Positions 42,595-50,714 of a DNA stretch of 60,875 bases are shown in pieces. Under the pieces are notes generated by a model. That model made no database searches. It had not been told where the DNA came from and saw only the letters and a program-made list of their open reading frames with translations. The stretch spans positions 1-60,875 of the forward strand of contig CAZUHK010000002.1 of the NCBI GenBank assembly GCA_964620345.1, given 5' to 3'. This stretch comes from CAZUHK01 sp964620345 (GTDB lineage Bacteria; Planctomycetota; Phycisphaerae; Phycisphaerales; Zrk34). Position numbers and translations under genes: made by a program. Positions within the stretch are counted from its first letter, which is position 1. Each line of letters opens with the position of its first letter.

Positions 42595-42780
42595 TCGTTA
42601 GGGGCAACGATCAGCGAGACGCTGGATTCGCCACAGATGTTTGAAGACATGCGATGGGTGGGGCTTCGGCGGGCGCAGGAACACGGCTGGTGCAACGTGA
42701 TGGGACGATATGATCCGCTTCCCGAAGCCCACCACTCCGACGCGAAGACAAAACGCGCACCGGCATCGCAGATATCATGA
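42535..42780 (+). pseudogene. Chimeric glycosyltransferase relic
   Basis: An 81-codon frame. The first 20 residues (MKPAVFPSAFHPSLGGIEEL) are the N-terminus of the GT4 enzyme at 44014. The rest reads ISETLDSPQMFEDMRWVGLR, RAQEHGWCNVMGRYDPLPEA, which matches the usual last helices of a GT4 enzyme (LLxDPxxxxxMxxxGLxRAxxxxWxxVxxxY). It does not match the C-terminus of the 44014 enzyme. About 300 residues between the two ends are missing, so it cannot be catalytic. It still keeps ATGA overlaps with the FkbM gene upstream and the membrane enzyme downstream. Confidence 0.8.
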
Positions 42781-43940
42781 GCCGAGCTATCTCCACATCT
42801 CTGGCCGGAGTGCAACGCCGCATCAATCGAACCAAGCGGGTGCAGCATCTGTTTGCGGCGGCACTAGTGGTCTTGGTCAGCGCGATGTACCTTGCCGACC
42901 TCGGTCAATCGCCATTGTGGGGGGATGAACTGCGAAGCGCAGAGGACGTGGCCCAGCCCTTTACGCGCATGCTCGTCGCCAGAGCCGAGGGCGGTCATCA
43001 GCCGGTCTATTTCAGTCTTCTGTATGCTTGGCGACAGCTCGTTGGCGAAAACCCCGCGTGGTTGCGATCGCTCAACCTGATATTCTTCGTCTCCGCAGCG
43101 ATGTTGGTCTATGTGGTGGCACGACGTCTAGCTAGTGGTTGGTGGGCGGTGCTGGCCTTGGCGCTGTTCGCGCTGAATGCCCAGGTGATCTACCTGACTT
43201 CGATCATTCGCCCGTATGCCCTGGTGGTGTTATGCACGGCGGCGGTGACGTGGTTGTCGGTCTGCCGCCAGCGACCCAAGGGGCGGGGCTTCTGCGCGTG
43301 GGTGGTGCTATTGGTGGTCGGTTTGGCCAGCCATTTCTCGTTCGTGCCCGTCGTCGTGGCCGCCGCGTTGGCCGCCGTGGCCGACCGGCGGCCGGACTGG
43401 CGACGACTGGTGGCGATCGTCCTGTCGGTGCTGCTCTGGTTGCCGCTTTGCTGGTGGGCCGCCCAGCAGTTCCAAACCAGCGAGAGACTGGGCTGGCTTC
43501 CGGAGGCGATAGATTGGCGATCGGCCGGAATGCCGGCGCACCACGTCTTCTCCGGCCATGCGTCGTACGTTGTGCGAAGCGTGCCGCTCGTTGGCCCAAT
43601 GCTCTGGATCGCGCTGGCCGCGGGCGTGCTGGCATTGCAGTTGATCGGGGCCGTGCGAACATGGCGAAGCGACTCTAACGTGCCTGGTATTCTTTGGGCT
43701 ACAGCGATATTGCTGATGCTTGGCACGTTTGTTGTGAGCGGCAAGAACATATTGCTGATCGAGCGGTATGTGCCCGGCTTGCTCGTTGCCCAGACCCTGC
43801 TGATGGCCGCGGCCTTGGCTTTCGTCGGCCGCAAGCGGCCGCGCATCGCCTGGACGGTGGCTGGATGCCTCATCGCATGGACCCTGCTCGGTTTCGTTCA
43901 GAACATACGGCATGATGTGTGGGTGCAGCACTATGGCTGA
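42777..43940 (+). CDS. GT39/ArnT-like membrane glycosyltransferase
   Basis: 387 residues with about nine or ten hydrophobic helices. The first periplasmic loop holds LGQSPLWGDELRSAEDVAQP (about 44-63), in which the acidic WGDE pair matches the catalytic Asp-Glu of GT-C enzymes (PMT/ArnT family) that take sugars from lipid-phosphate donors on the periplasmic face. It would add a side sugar to the glycan after flipping. Shorter than typical ArnT (about 550), lacking most of the C-terminal soluble domain. It lies between the two 60-bp repeats. ATGA start overlaps the relic upstream. Confidence 0.72.
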   Translation: MSRAISTSLAGVQRRINRTKRVQHLFAAALVVLVSAMYLADLGQSPLWGDELRSAEDVAQPFTRMLVARAEGGHQPVYFSLLYAWRQLVGENPAWLRSLNLIFFVSAAMLVYVVARRLASGWWAVLALALFALNAQVIYLTSIIRPYALVVLCTAAVTWLSVCRQRPKGRGFCAWVVLLVVGLASHFSFVPVVVAAALAAVADRRPDWRRLVAIVLSVLLWLPLCWWAAQQFQTSERLGWLPEAIDWRSAGMPAHHVFSGHASYVVRSVPLVGPMLWIALAAGVLALQLIGAVRTWRSDSNVPGILWATAILLMLGTFVVSGKNILLIERYVPGLLVAQTLLMAAALAFVGRKRPRIAWTVAGCLIAWTLLGFVQNIRHDVWVQHYG

Positions 43941-44013
43941 TCGTCCGAACCGCAGAAGGCAGGTTGCCTTCGACGGAAGCCCGCACAGAACGCCCACTCA
44001 TTATTGCATGCCC

Positions 44014-44073
44014 ATGAAGCCCGCCGTTTTCCCCAGTGCGTTCCACCCGAGTCTCGGGGGTATTGAGGAGCTG
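44014..44073 (+). repeat. 60-bp direct repeat, copy 2
   Basis: Second copy of the repeat at 42535-42594; here it is the genuine 5' end of an intact GT4 gene. Confidence 0.97.
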
Positions 44074-45201
44074 GTGCGCCAGTTGTGCCTGGAGTTGAAG
44101 CGGCGCGGCGACGAGCCGACGCTGCTGGTCAACCGCTGGCCGCGCGATCTGCCGGCCTGCGAAGTGCACGAAGGCCTGCCGATCCATCGCTTCCCGATGC
44201 GCGTCCCGGCCACGGGCAACCTCAAGGCCCACGTCAGCTATCACCTGACGCACAGAACGGTGCGGCGACAGGTTGTTGATGTGCTGCGTCGAACAGGGGC
44301 CCAGGTGCTTCACGTTCAAGGCGTGAGCTGCCAGGCGGTGTACGCCCTGCATGCCCGTCGGGCGCTGGGGCTGCCGCTGGTCGTCACGCTGCAGGGCGAG
44401 TTGACCATGGACGCTCGGCGAATCTTCGAGCGTGAGCCGTTCGCTCAGAACCTGATGCGTCAGGCGTTGGGTGAGGCGGACATCGTCACCGGCGTGTCGG
44501 CCAAGACGCTGGCCGATGGCGAGGCGTTTCTCGGCCAATCGCTTGAGCACAAGGGCCGGGTCATCTTCAACGGCGCCAGCGTGGATGACTTCCGCGTGGC
44601 CGAGCCGTACCAGCACGACCGGCCGTACGTGCTGGCGCTGGGTCGGATGGTGCCGCAGAAGGGCTTCGACGTGCTGCTCCAAGCGTGGAAGCAGGTTCAG
44701 CCCGAAGGCGTCGACCTGCTGCTGGCCGGCGACGGGCCGGACCTCGATGCGTACCGCGATCTTGCGAAGAAGCTGGGGCTGACCGAATCGGCGGGCGTGC
44801 ACTTCCTGGGCCGCGCCGATCGGCCGAAGACCGCTTCCCTGTTCCGCGGCGCGATGTTCGTCGCCCTGCCCTCGCGCACCGATGAAGGGCTGCCCGTGGT
44901 CTGCGCCGAGACGATGGCCGCGGGAAAGACGATGGTCGGCACGAGCGTCGGCGGCGTGCCCGAGGCGTTCATCGACGGCGAGACCGGCCTGATCGTCGAG
45001 CGCGACAACGTCGAGCAGTTCGCCGCGGCACTGAAGACAATGCTCGACGATCCGGCGATGCGCGATCGCATGGCCGCCGGCGCTGAAAATCGGGCGGCGT
45101 TGTTCGGCTGGCAGCGCATCACCAGCGAATACCAGGCCGTCTATCGCGACGCGCTGGGCATGACGCGCGCCACGCCGGCAGCGGCGCACGCATCAACGTG
45201 A
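44014..45201 (+). CDS. GT4 glycosyltransferase
   Basis: 395 residues from ATG 44014 (an ATG six bases upstream and in frame is possible). N-terminus MKPAVFPSAFHPSLGGIEEL, VVTLQGELTMDARRIFE near 128, GVSAKTLADGEAF near 161, VIFNGASVDDF near 186, LALGRMVPQKGFDVLLQA near 206 and donor site LPSRTDEGLPVVCAETMAAG near 289. The 73 bases before the ATG follow the membrane enzyme's stop; this is one of the few non-overlapping junctions of the run. Confidence 0.88.
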   Translation: MKPAVFPSAFHPSLGGIEELVRQLCLELKRRGDEPTLLVNRWPRDLPACEVHEGLPIHRFPMRVPATGNLKAHVSYHLTHRTVRRQVVDVLRRTGAQVLHVQGVSCQAVYALHARRALGLPLVVTLQGELTMDARRIFEREPFAQNLMRQALGEADIVTGVSAKTLADGEAFLGQSLEHKGRVIFNGASVDDFRVAEPYQHDRPYVLALGRMVPQKGFDVLLQAWKQVQPEGVDLLLAGDGPDLDAYRDLAKKLGLTESAGVHFLGRADRPKTASLFRGAMFVALPSRTDEGLPVVCAETMAAGKTMVGTSVGGVPEAFIDGETGLIVERDNVEQFAAALKTMLDDPAMRDRMAAGAENRAALFGWQRITSEYQAVYRDALGMTRATPAAAHAST

Positions 45202-46249
45202 ACATCCAGACGATCCAGCCCGACCGGGTGAGCCACGCGGACCCGATGCCGCCGAGCCCGAGCGACGACGCGCGCGTCGGTGTGATCATCCCCGTCTACA
45301 ACCGCCCGCGCATCGTGCTCGACGCCATCGACTGCGTGCTGCGTCAGTCACGGCCCCCGCATCGGCTGCTGATCGTCGATGACGGCTCGACCGATGCCAC
45401 GGCCGCGAACATCCAGTCGCACCTGGATCAACACAGCCCGGCCTTCGATTGTCGGCTCGTCGGCCAGGACCGTGGCGGCGTCTCGGCGGCGCGGAACCGC
45501 GCCGCGGCCGAGCTGACCGATTGCGACGTGCTGGCCATGATCGACTCCGACGACCTGTGNNNNNNNNNNACCTGTGGCCGGACGATTACCTCGAACGCAT
45601 GGTGCGCCCATTGACCCAAGACCCGACCGCGGCCGCCTCGTTCTGCGATCAGCAGTTCGTCGACACCCGCACCGGCGAGCGGCGCGATCGCGACCTGTCG
45701 GTCTACGCAAGCGACACCACCCGCCGCATGTTTCTGTACGGCCCGCCCACACCGTCCTGCACCGTGGTCCGGGCCGGCCTGTTCCGCAAGCTTGGCGGCT
45801 ACGACCCGACCCTGACCTGCAGTGAGGATTATGACCTGCACCTGAAGCTGAGCATGGAAGGCCGCTGGGCGTACGTGCCGCGGATCAAGGTGCAGATCCG
45901 CCGCGCCACGGGCGTGCGGCGGCTCAGCGCGGCGCACCTGACCGAGGATCGGGATGTGCGGATCGAAGCCCAGCGGGTGATGATGCTCGACCGGTTCGCC
46001 CGCGCGTTGGGCGGCAGCCGGGCGATGCCCTGGCGGGCGTGGCGCGGCGGGTTGGCGCGGCAGTGGATGCAGGTGGCGGCGCGGTTGCGGGCCGACGGGC
46101 AAGCCGATCATGCCCACTGGTGCTGGCGGCGGGCGCTGGGCGTCGCGCCGTGGCGGATCGACGCATGGTGGCGCTGCGCCGCGGCCCGGTTCGGGCCGAG
46201 CGCGTCCCAACCGCCGTTCGTCATGAACCACGACGAGGTGACACTGTGA
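45198..46249 (+). CDS. GT2 glycosyltransferase (apparent frameshift is an assembly gap artefact)
   Basis: GTG start overlapping the previous stop (GTGA). VGVIIPVYNRPRIVLDAIDC, LLIVDDGSTDATAAN, GGVSAARNRAAAEL, then the DxD motif MIDSDD, where a 10-N gap falls. The seven bases before the gap (ACCTGTG, 45553-45559) are repeated right after it (45570-45576). Collapsing gap plus repeat removes 17 bases and restores one frame reading DSDDLWPDDYLERM, a textbook GT2 motif. Downstream GPPTPSCTVVRAGLFRKLGG and CSEDYDLHLKLSME complete the catalytic domain. The true product is about 344 residues. Confidence 0.85.
45560..45569. other. Scaffold gap (10 N) with overlapping ends
   Basis: Flanked by identical ACCTGTG heptamers, so contig ends overlap and no sequence is missing. 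Confidence 0.9.
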
Positions 46250-47265
46250 AGCCCGCCGAGCCGTTGCACCTGATTTACGCCGCGGACGCCAACTTCGCCA
46301 TGCCCACGGCGGTGTCGCTGCATTCGGCGTTGAGGCACTTGAACGCCGAAGTCGAGGTCGAAGTCTGGATCGTCGACGGTGGACTCAAACCGTGGCAGCG
46401 TCGGCGAATCGAGCGGGTTGCCCGCCAGGCGACTTCGTCCCATCAACTGACGTTTCATTTCGTCAAACCCTCGAGCGAGTGGTGGGCGAACGCCGAGCTG
46501 GACTTCAGCAGCAGTTCACTCAAGGAGGCCACGCTGTACCGGCTGGGAGCGCCGATGTTCATGCCAGCCGATGCGAGCCGCGCCATCTATCTGGACGGGG
46601 ACACGCTGATCAAGGCCGACCTTGTTCAGATGGATCAGGCGATGCCCGATGAGGCGGCGATCGCGGCCACGCCGGACTACTGCCTGCCGACGTGGGGCCG
46701 ACGCTGCGCGGATCGACCTGAATTCATGGAACAGCTCGGCATCGACCCCGAGCAGCCCTATTTCAACGCGGGCGCCATTGTGATGAATCTTGATTACTGG
46801 CGGGAACACGGGGTGGCTCGCCAGGCCGCGCAGTTTCTTAGCGACCATCATCGCTGGTGTTGGCTGGCCGACCAGGATGCGCTGAACTATGCGCTCGTGG
46901 GCCGCTGGCATGCGTTGCCGCTGACCTGGAACTTCCCACCGACCTGCCGCGACAAGCTCAGCCGGCGCGGCATGACGGTCGAACAACGAACAGGCATGAG
47001 CTTCGGGCAACTGCAGCGCGAAGCCAAGCTGATCCATTTCACCGGGGCCAAGCCGTGGAACCAGGGTTTTACCAACCCCGAGCGGCCGAGGTTCGTCGCC
47101 GAGCTCAAGGCCAGCCGATGGTTCTCGAAGATCGGCTACGCCGCATGGCTCGTCGCATGGTATCGCCGGCTTATTGTTCGTGGATTGCACAAGACTTGGC
47201 ACTGGAAGCTGCGACCGCGGTTGTCGCGGGCCGTCGCCCGGCGACGCCCGCAGGCCGCCGGGTGA
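46246..47265 (+). CDS. GT8 glycosyltransferase
   Basis: 339 residues. LHLIYAADANFAMPTAVSLH at the N-terminus, then RAIYLDGDTLIKADLVQMD near 118 (DxD), PYFNAGAIVMNLDYWREHG near 170, DQDALNYAL near 205 and the conserved C-terminal IHFTGAKPWNQGFTNPE near 263. These are the ordered motifs of GT8 retaining galactosyl/glucosyltransferases (LgtC, RfaJ). Followed by a second GT8 gene sharing the same closing motif, so the pair arose by duplication. Confidence 0.9.
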   Translation: MKPAEPLHLIYAADANFAMPTAVSLHSALRHLNAEVEVEVWIVDGGLKPWQRRRIERVARQATSSHQLTFHFVKPSSEWWANAELDFSSSSLKEATLYRLGAPMFMPADASRAIYLDGDTLIKADLVQMDQAMPDEAAIAATPDYCLPTWGRRCADRPEFMEQLGIDPEQPYFNAGAIVMNLDYWREHGVARQAAQFLSDHHRWCWLADQDALNYALVGRWHALPLTWNFPPTCRDKLSRRGMTVEQRTGMSFGQLQREAKLIHFTGAKPWNQGFTNPERPRFVAELKASRWFSKIGYAAWLVAWYRRLIVRGLHKTWHWKLRPRLSRAVARRRPQAAG

Positions 47266-47311
47266 AACACGAGCCGGCGACCGCTGGCGTCATCTTCTGA
47301 AGGATACTGGC

Positions 47312-48334
47312 TTGACCCTGACCGACGATCGATCGCTCACGCTGTTCTTCGTGGCGGATGAAAAGTTCTCGATGCCGCTGGCCGTGACGCTCACGTCGTG
47401 CCTGCGGAACGTGAGCAACATCGACCGGATCGCGCTGCACCTGCTGGACGGGGGCCTGAGCGAATCGAGCCGACGGCGGCTGGAGCACCTGGCCCGACGG
47501 CACTGCCCGCGCGGCGTCGAGCTTGAGGTGCACTGGCCTCACGTGCCGGACAAGTGGCTGCCCGACCTGACCCACTACGTCTTTCGCAACACCAATTTCA
47601 ACCAGACCGTGTTCTATCGTTATGCCATCCCGAAGCTGGTGCCCGAATCGTGCAGCCGCGCGGTCTATCTGGACAGCGATCTGGTGGTGCAGTGCAACAT
47701 CGCCGAACTCCAGGACGCGGTCGCCGATGACGTCTCGGTGGTCGCCGTCCGTGATTACAGCATCCCGACCTACGAGCAACGCTTCAACGGCAAACGGGTC
47801 GGCGACTGGCTGCCTTACACCCCACAGCAGCGGTACTTCAACTCGGGGGTGCTCGCGATCAACGTCGATTACTGGCGTGCGCACGATGTGCACGAGAATG
47901 CCTGCCGCACGCTTTCGGATCACCCGGACACCTGCCGCTGGCCGGGACAGGATCCGCTGAACTTCACCCTTCGCGGCACGTGGCGCGAGATGGATCTCGG
48001 CTGGAACCTGCAGACCGGCGGGCCGGATCGCATTCGGCGGCTTGGGGGATCAGAGACCGAGTTTCTCGGCGAGCCGTACGAGCAGATTCGCAAGCGGGCG
48101 AAGATCATTCACTTCACCGGCAACAAGCCGTGGGAGCAGGGGTTCACGAACCCGGATCGGCCGGCGTTCTTCGAGGCGTTGCGGCGGTCGGGCTGGTACG
48201 GGCCGATCGGCTATCGCCGCTGGCAGGCCCGGTGGTGGGCCAAACTGGTCAAGCGGCAGCTCGACAAGAAGCTGGCGCAGCGCCGGCAGGCCGCGGCCCC
48301 GGCCGTGGCTGCGAAAAAAGAAAGCGGCACGTGA
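47312..48334 (+). CDS. GT8 glycosyltransferase
   Basis: 340 residues from a TTG at 47312, chosen because AAGGA lies about eight bases upstream and the protein then starts just before the first strand. LTLFFVADEKFSMPLAVTLT, SRAVYLDSDLVVQCNIAEL near 119, RYFNSGVLAINVDYWRAHD near 173, GQDPLNFTL near 212 and IHFTGNKPWEQGFTNPDRP near 264. Tandem paralogue of the preceding gene. Lys/Arg-rich tail (KLVKRQLDKKLAQRRQ) suggests membrane binding. The 46-base spacer before it is one of the few breaks in the overlap chain. Confidence 0.87.
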   Translation: MTLTDDRSLTLFFVADEKFSMPLAVTLTSCLRNVSNIDRIALHLLDGGLSESSRRRLEHLARRHCPRGVELEVHWPHVPDKWLPDLTHYVFRNTNFNQTVFYRYAIPKLVPESCSRAVYLDSDLVVQCNIAELQDAVADDVSVVAVRDYSIPTYEQRFNGKRVGDWLPYTPQQRYFNSGVLAINVDYWRAHDVHENACRTLSDHPDTCRWPGQDPLNFTLRGTWREMDLGWNLQTGGPDRIRRLGGSETEFLGEPYEQIRKRAKIIHFTGNKPWEQGFTNPDRPAFFEALRRSGWYGPIGYRRWQARWWAKLVKRQLDKKLAQRRQAAAPAVAAKKESGT

Positions 48335-49503
48335 TCCCGCCCACGCTTTGCATGATCTTTGAGGCCATCGGGCCCTACAACGCGATCGGGAAGATCGCGG
48401 CGGCGGAGGTTCGCGCCGCGCTGCGTGCGGGCTATCGCGTGTCCGTCGTCGCCCATCGGCTCGATGAGTCGCTCCACGGCGAGGTCGAGTGGCTGAAGCT
48501 GTACAACCCGCGGCGCGGCTTCGCGCTGAAGTGGCTGACCGCCCGCCATTTCATCAAGCGGGCCCTGGGCGGGCGAACGTTCGATGTGGTGCACGGCCAT
48601 CAGCCGCAGATCGCCGATCTTTGCGATGTGTTCCAGTGCCATTTTCTCACGCGGGTCGCGCACGAGCGGGGCTGCCTGGTGAGCGGAACGGGCCTTGGCG
48701 CCGCGGTCCGACGCTGGCAGCAGCAGGCCGTGATGCGCGTGGAGGACCGATGCTACCGGCGGTGGAATCCGAGTACGCAGATGCTCTTTGTCAGCGCGTT
48801 GATCCGCAGCGAGTTTGATCGGCTCTACGGCCTGCCGCCGCGTTGGCGTGTGTTGGAAAACGCCGCGCCGTTGTGGGATCCGATCAGCGAAACCGAGCGC
48901 ACCGAAGCTCGCCGACATTATGGCATCGGCGATGTCTCGCAACCGGTGGTCGGCTATCTCGGCGGCCTGCAGCGCCGCAAGGGTTACGCCGAGTTGCTCG
49001 ACGCGATAGCGGCCATGCCCGGTGCGTACCTGCTGATGGCCGGACAGATGACCGATGGCTTCGTGGATGAGCGGTTGGCCGGTCGCATGAGGGGCGTGGG
49101 GCTGATCGAGCCGCGCCGATTCCTCGCGGCTTGCGATGTCGTGGCGGTGCCCAGTCGCTTCGATCCGTGCCCCATGATCGTGCTCGAGGCGGCGGCGCGC
49201 GGCGTGCCGGTGATCGCCAGCGAGGGCGTGGGCAACCAGGCGACGGTGTTGACCTGTCACGCCGGGCTGGCTTGGGACGCGGGGCAACCGTTCGAGCCGG
49301 TGCTCGGCCGACTGATGTCCGATCGAGAAAGTTTCGTCGCCGGTTGTCGGCGACTTGTCGAGGATCGCAGCGAAACGGCAAACATGGCGGCTTTACTGGA
49401 AATCTATCAGGATGTTCGCCGCGGCAAGGCCGCCGATCCATCGCACGTCGCGACGACGGGGGATGACCTGCACCTTGTATCAGCTCCGGGGGCGCGTCCA
49501 TGA
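48331..49503 (+). CDS. GT4 glycosyltransferase
   Basis: 390 residues from the overlapping GTG. FEAIGPYNAIGKIAAAEVRA at the N-terminus, FDVVHGHQPQIADLCDVFQC near 89, VLENAAPLWDP near 171, VVGYLGGLQRRKGYAELLDA near 206 and donor site VPSRFDPCPMIVLEAAARGV near 270 with IASEGVGNQATV. Family clear, donor unknown. Confidence 0.86.
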   Translation: MIPPTLCMIFEAIGPYNAIGKIAAAEVRAALRAGYRVSVVAHRLDESLHGEVEWLKLYNPRRGFALKWLTARHFIKRALGGRTFDVVHGHQPQIADLCDVFQCHFLTRVAHERGCLVSGTGLGAAVRRWQQQAVMRVEDRCYRRWNPSTQMLFVSALIRSEFDRLYGLPPRWRVLENAAPLWDPISETERTEARRHYGIGDVSQPVVGYLGGLQRRKGYAELLDAIAAMPGAYLLMAGQMTDGFVDERLAGRMRGVGLIEPRRFLAACDVVAVPSRFDPCPMIVLEAAARGVPVIASEGVGNQATVLTCHAGLAWDAGQPFEPVLGRLMSDRESFVAGCRRLVEDRSETANMAALLEIYQDVRRGKAADPSHVATTGDDLHLVSAPGARP

Positions 49504-50714
49504 GCCACACGCTGGCAACCGCGAACTTCGCCCGGCCCACGACCGGCGGCGAAGGATGGCAGGGCGATCCGCGGCTTGAGACCCTGGTGCAGATCCCCAC
49601 GCCCGGCGATCACTACTCCGCGTCCACCGGCAGCGCGCTGGTGACGATCATCTACGAGATCGCCCGCGTGCACGCCCGACATGGTGGCCGGACGCGGGTG
49701 CTGGTCAGTCAAGGCACGCGGCACGATTACCCGGTGGGTGAGTGCATCGAGGTGCCGCCGACGGCGCCGCCTGTGCGATGGCAGAAGGCGATCGACATGG
49801 CCGCCGGCCGCGTCGGCCTTGGGCGCCACTTTGGCAAGCGGGCGTACCGGCCCTACCTCGATGCGATCGACCCGGCGTTCGCCGGCCCGATCCTGGTACA
49901 CAACAACCCGGTGGCGCTACCGATGCTCAAACGCCGCTTCCCCCGGGCGATCGTCTGCCTCTGGGCCAACAACGAGTTGTGGGGCACCTACAACCCGCGT
50001 GAGGCCGGCCGAATCGCCGCGGCTTCGGATCGGCTGATCTGTTGCAGCCATTACATCGCGGACCGGACGCGCCAGCGCATCGACGAACGGTGGCACGAGC
50101 GGATTCGCGTCGTACACAACGGTGTGGATGTCGAGCGATTTGGGCCAAGCGAAGCGAAGCCCCCCGATCCGCCGGTCATCCTCTTTGTTGGTCGGGTCGT
50201 GGAACAAAAAGGGCCTCACCTGCTGCTGGAAGCGGCGGCGAAACTCGGCAAAGAGGTCGGGCCGTTTCAGGTCCGCATCGTCGGCAGTTCGGGGTTCGCG
50301 GCCGACGGCGCGCTCAGCCCTTACGAACAGCGATTGCGCGAGCTGGCCAGGCCGCTTGGCGATCGGGTGGTGTTCGTGCCGTTCCGCGATCGCGCGGCGG
50401 TACTCGAGGAATACGCCCGCGGGTCGATCTTCTGCGTGCCATCGAACTGGGACGACCCGTGCCCGCTGACGGTGCTGGAGGGCATGGCGTGCGGCATGGC
50501 GGTGGTGGCGTCGAGGCGCGGCGGCATCCCCGAAGAAGTCGGCGACGCAGCGCTGCTGTTCGACCCACCGGACACCGCTGCGTTTGCTGAGCAACTGCGC
50601 CTGCTGCTGGATAACGGCCAGGTGCGCCAGAAGCACCGCGAAGCCGCACGCGAACAGGCGAAGCGCTTTTCATGGCCGACCCAATGGCGATCGTTGCTCG
50701 AGGCGGTGGCGTGA
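49500..50714 (+). CDS. GT4 glycosyltransferase
   Basis: 404 residues. STGSALVTIIYEIARVHARH near 42, ILVHNNPVALPMLKRRFP near 130, ICCSHYIADRTRQRI near 180, VVHNGVDVERFGPS near 204, ILFVGRVVEQKGPHLLLEAA near 223 and donor site VPSNWDDPCPLTVLEGMACG near 313. ATGA start overlap, GTGA end overlap. Confidence 0.88.
   Translation: MSHTLATANFARPTTGGEGWQGDPRLETLVQIPTPGDHYSASTGSALVTIIYEIARVHARHGGRTRVLVSQGTRHDYPVGECIEVPPTAPPVRWQKAIDMAAGRVGLGRHFGKRAYRPYLDAIDPAFAGPILVHNNPVALPMLKRRFPRAIVCLWANNELWGTYNPREAGRIAAASDRLICCSHYIADRTRQRIDERWHERIRVVHNGVDVERFGPSEAKPPDPPVILFVGRVVEQKGPHLLLEAAAKLGKEVGPFQVRIVGSSGFAADGALSPYEQRLRELARPLGDRVVFVPFRDRAAVLEEYARGSIFCVPSNWDDPCPLTVLEGMACGMAVVASRRGGIPEEVGDAALLFDPPDTAAFAEQLRLLLDNGQVRQKHREAAREQAKRFSWPTQWRSLLEAVA

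Noticed and set aside
42535..44073. The 60-bp repeat as a transposon target-site duplication
   Set aside because: It is far too long for IS target duplications, and no transposase or terminal inverted repeats lie between the copies.
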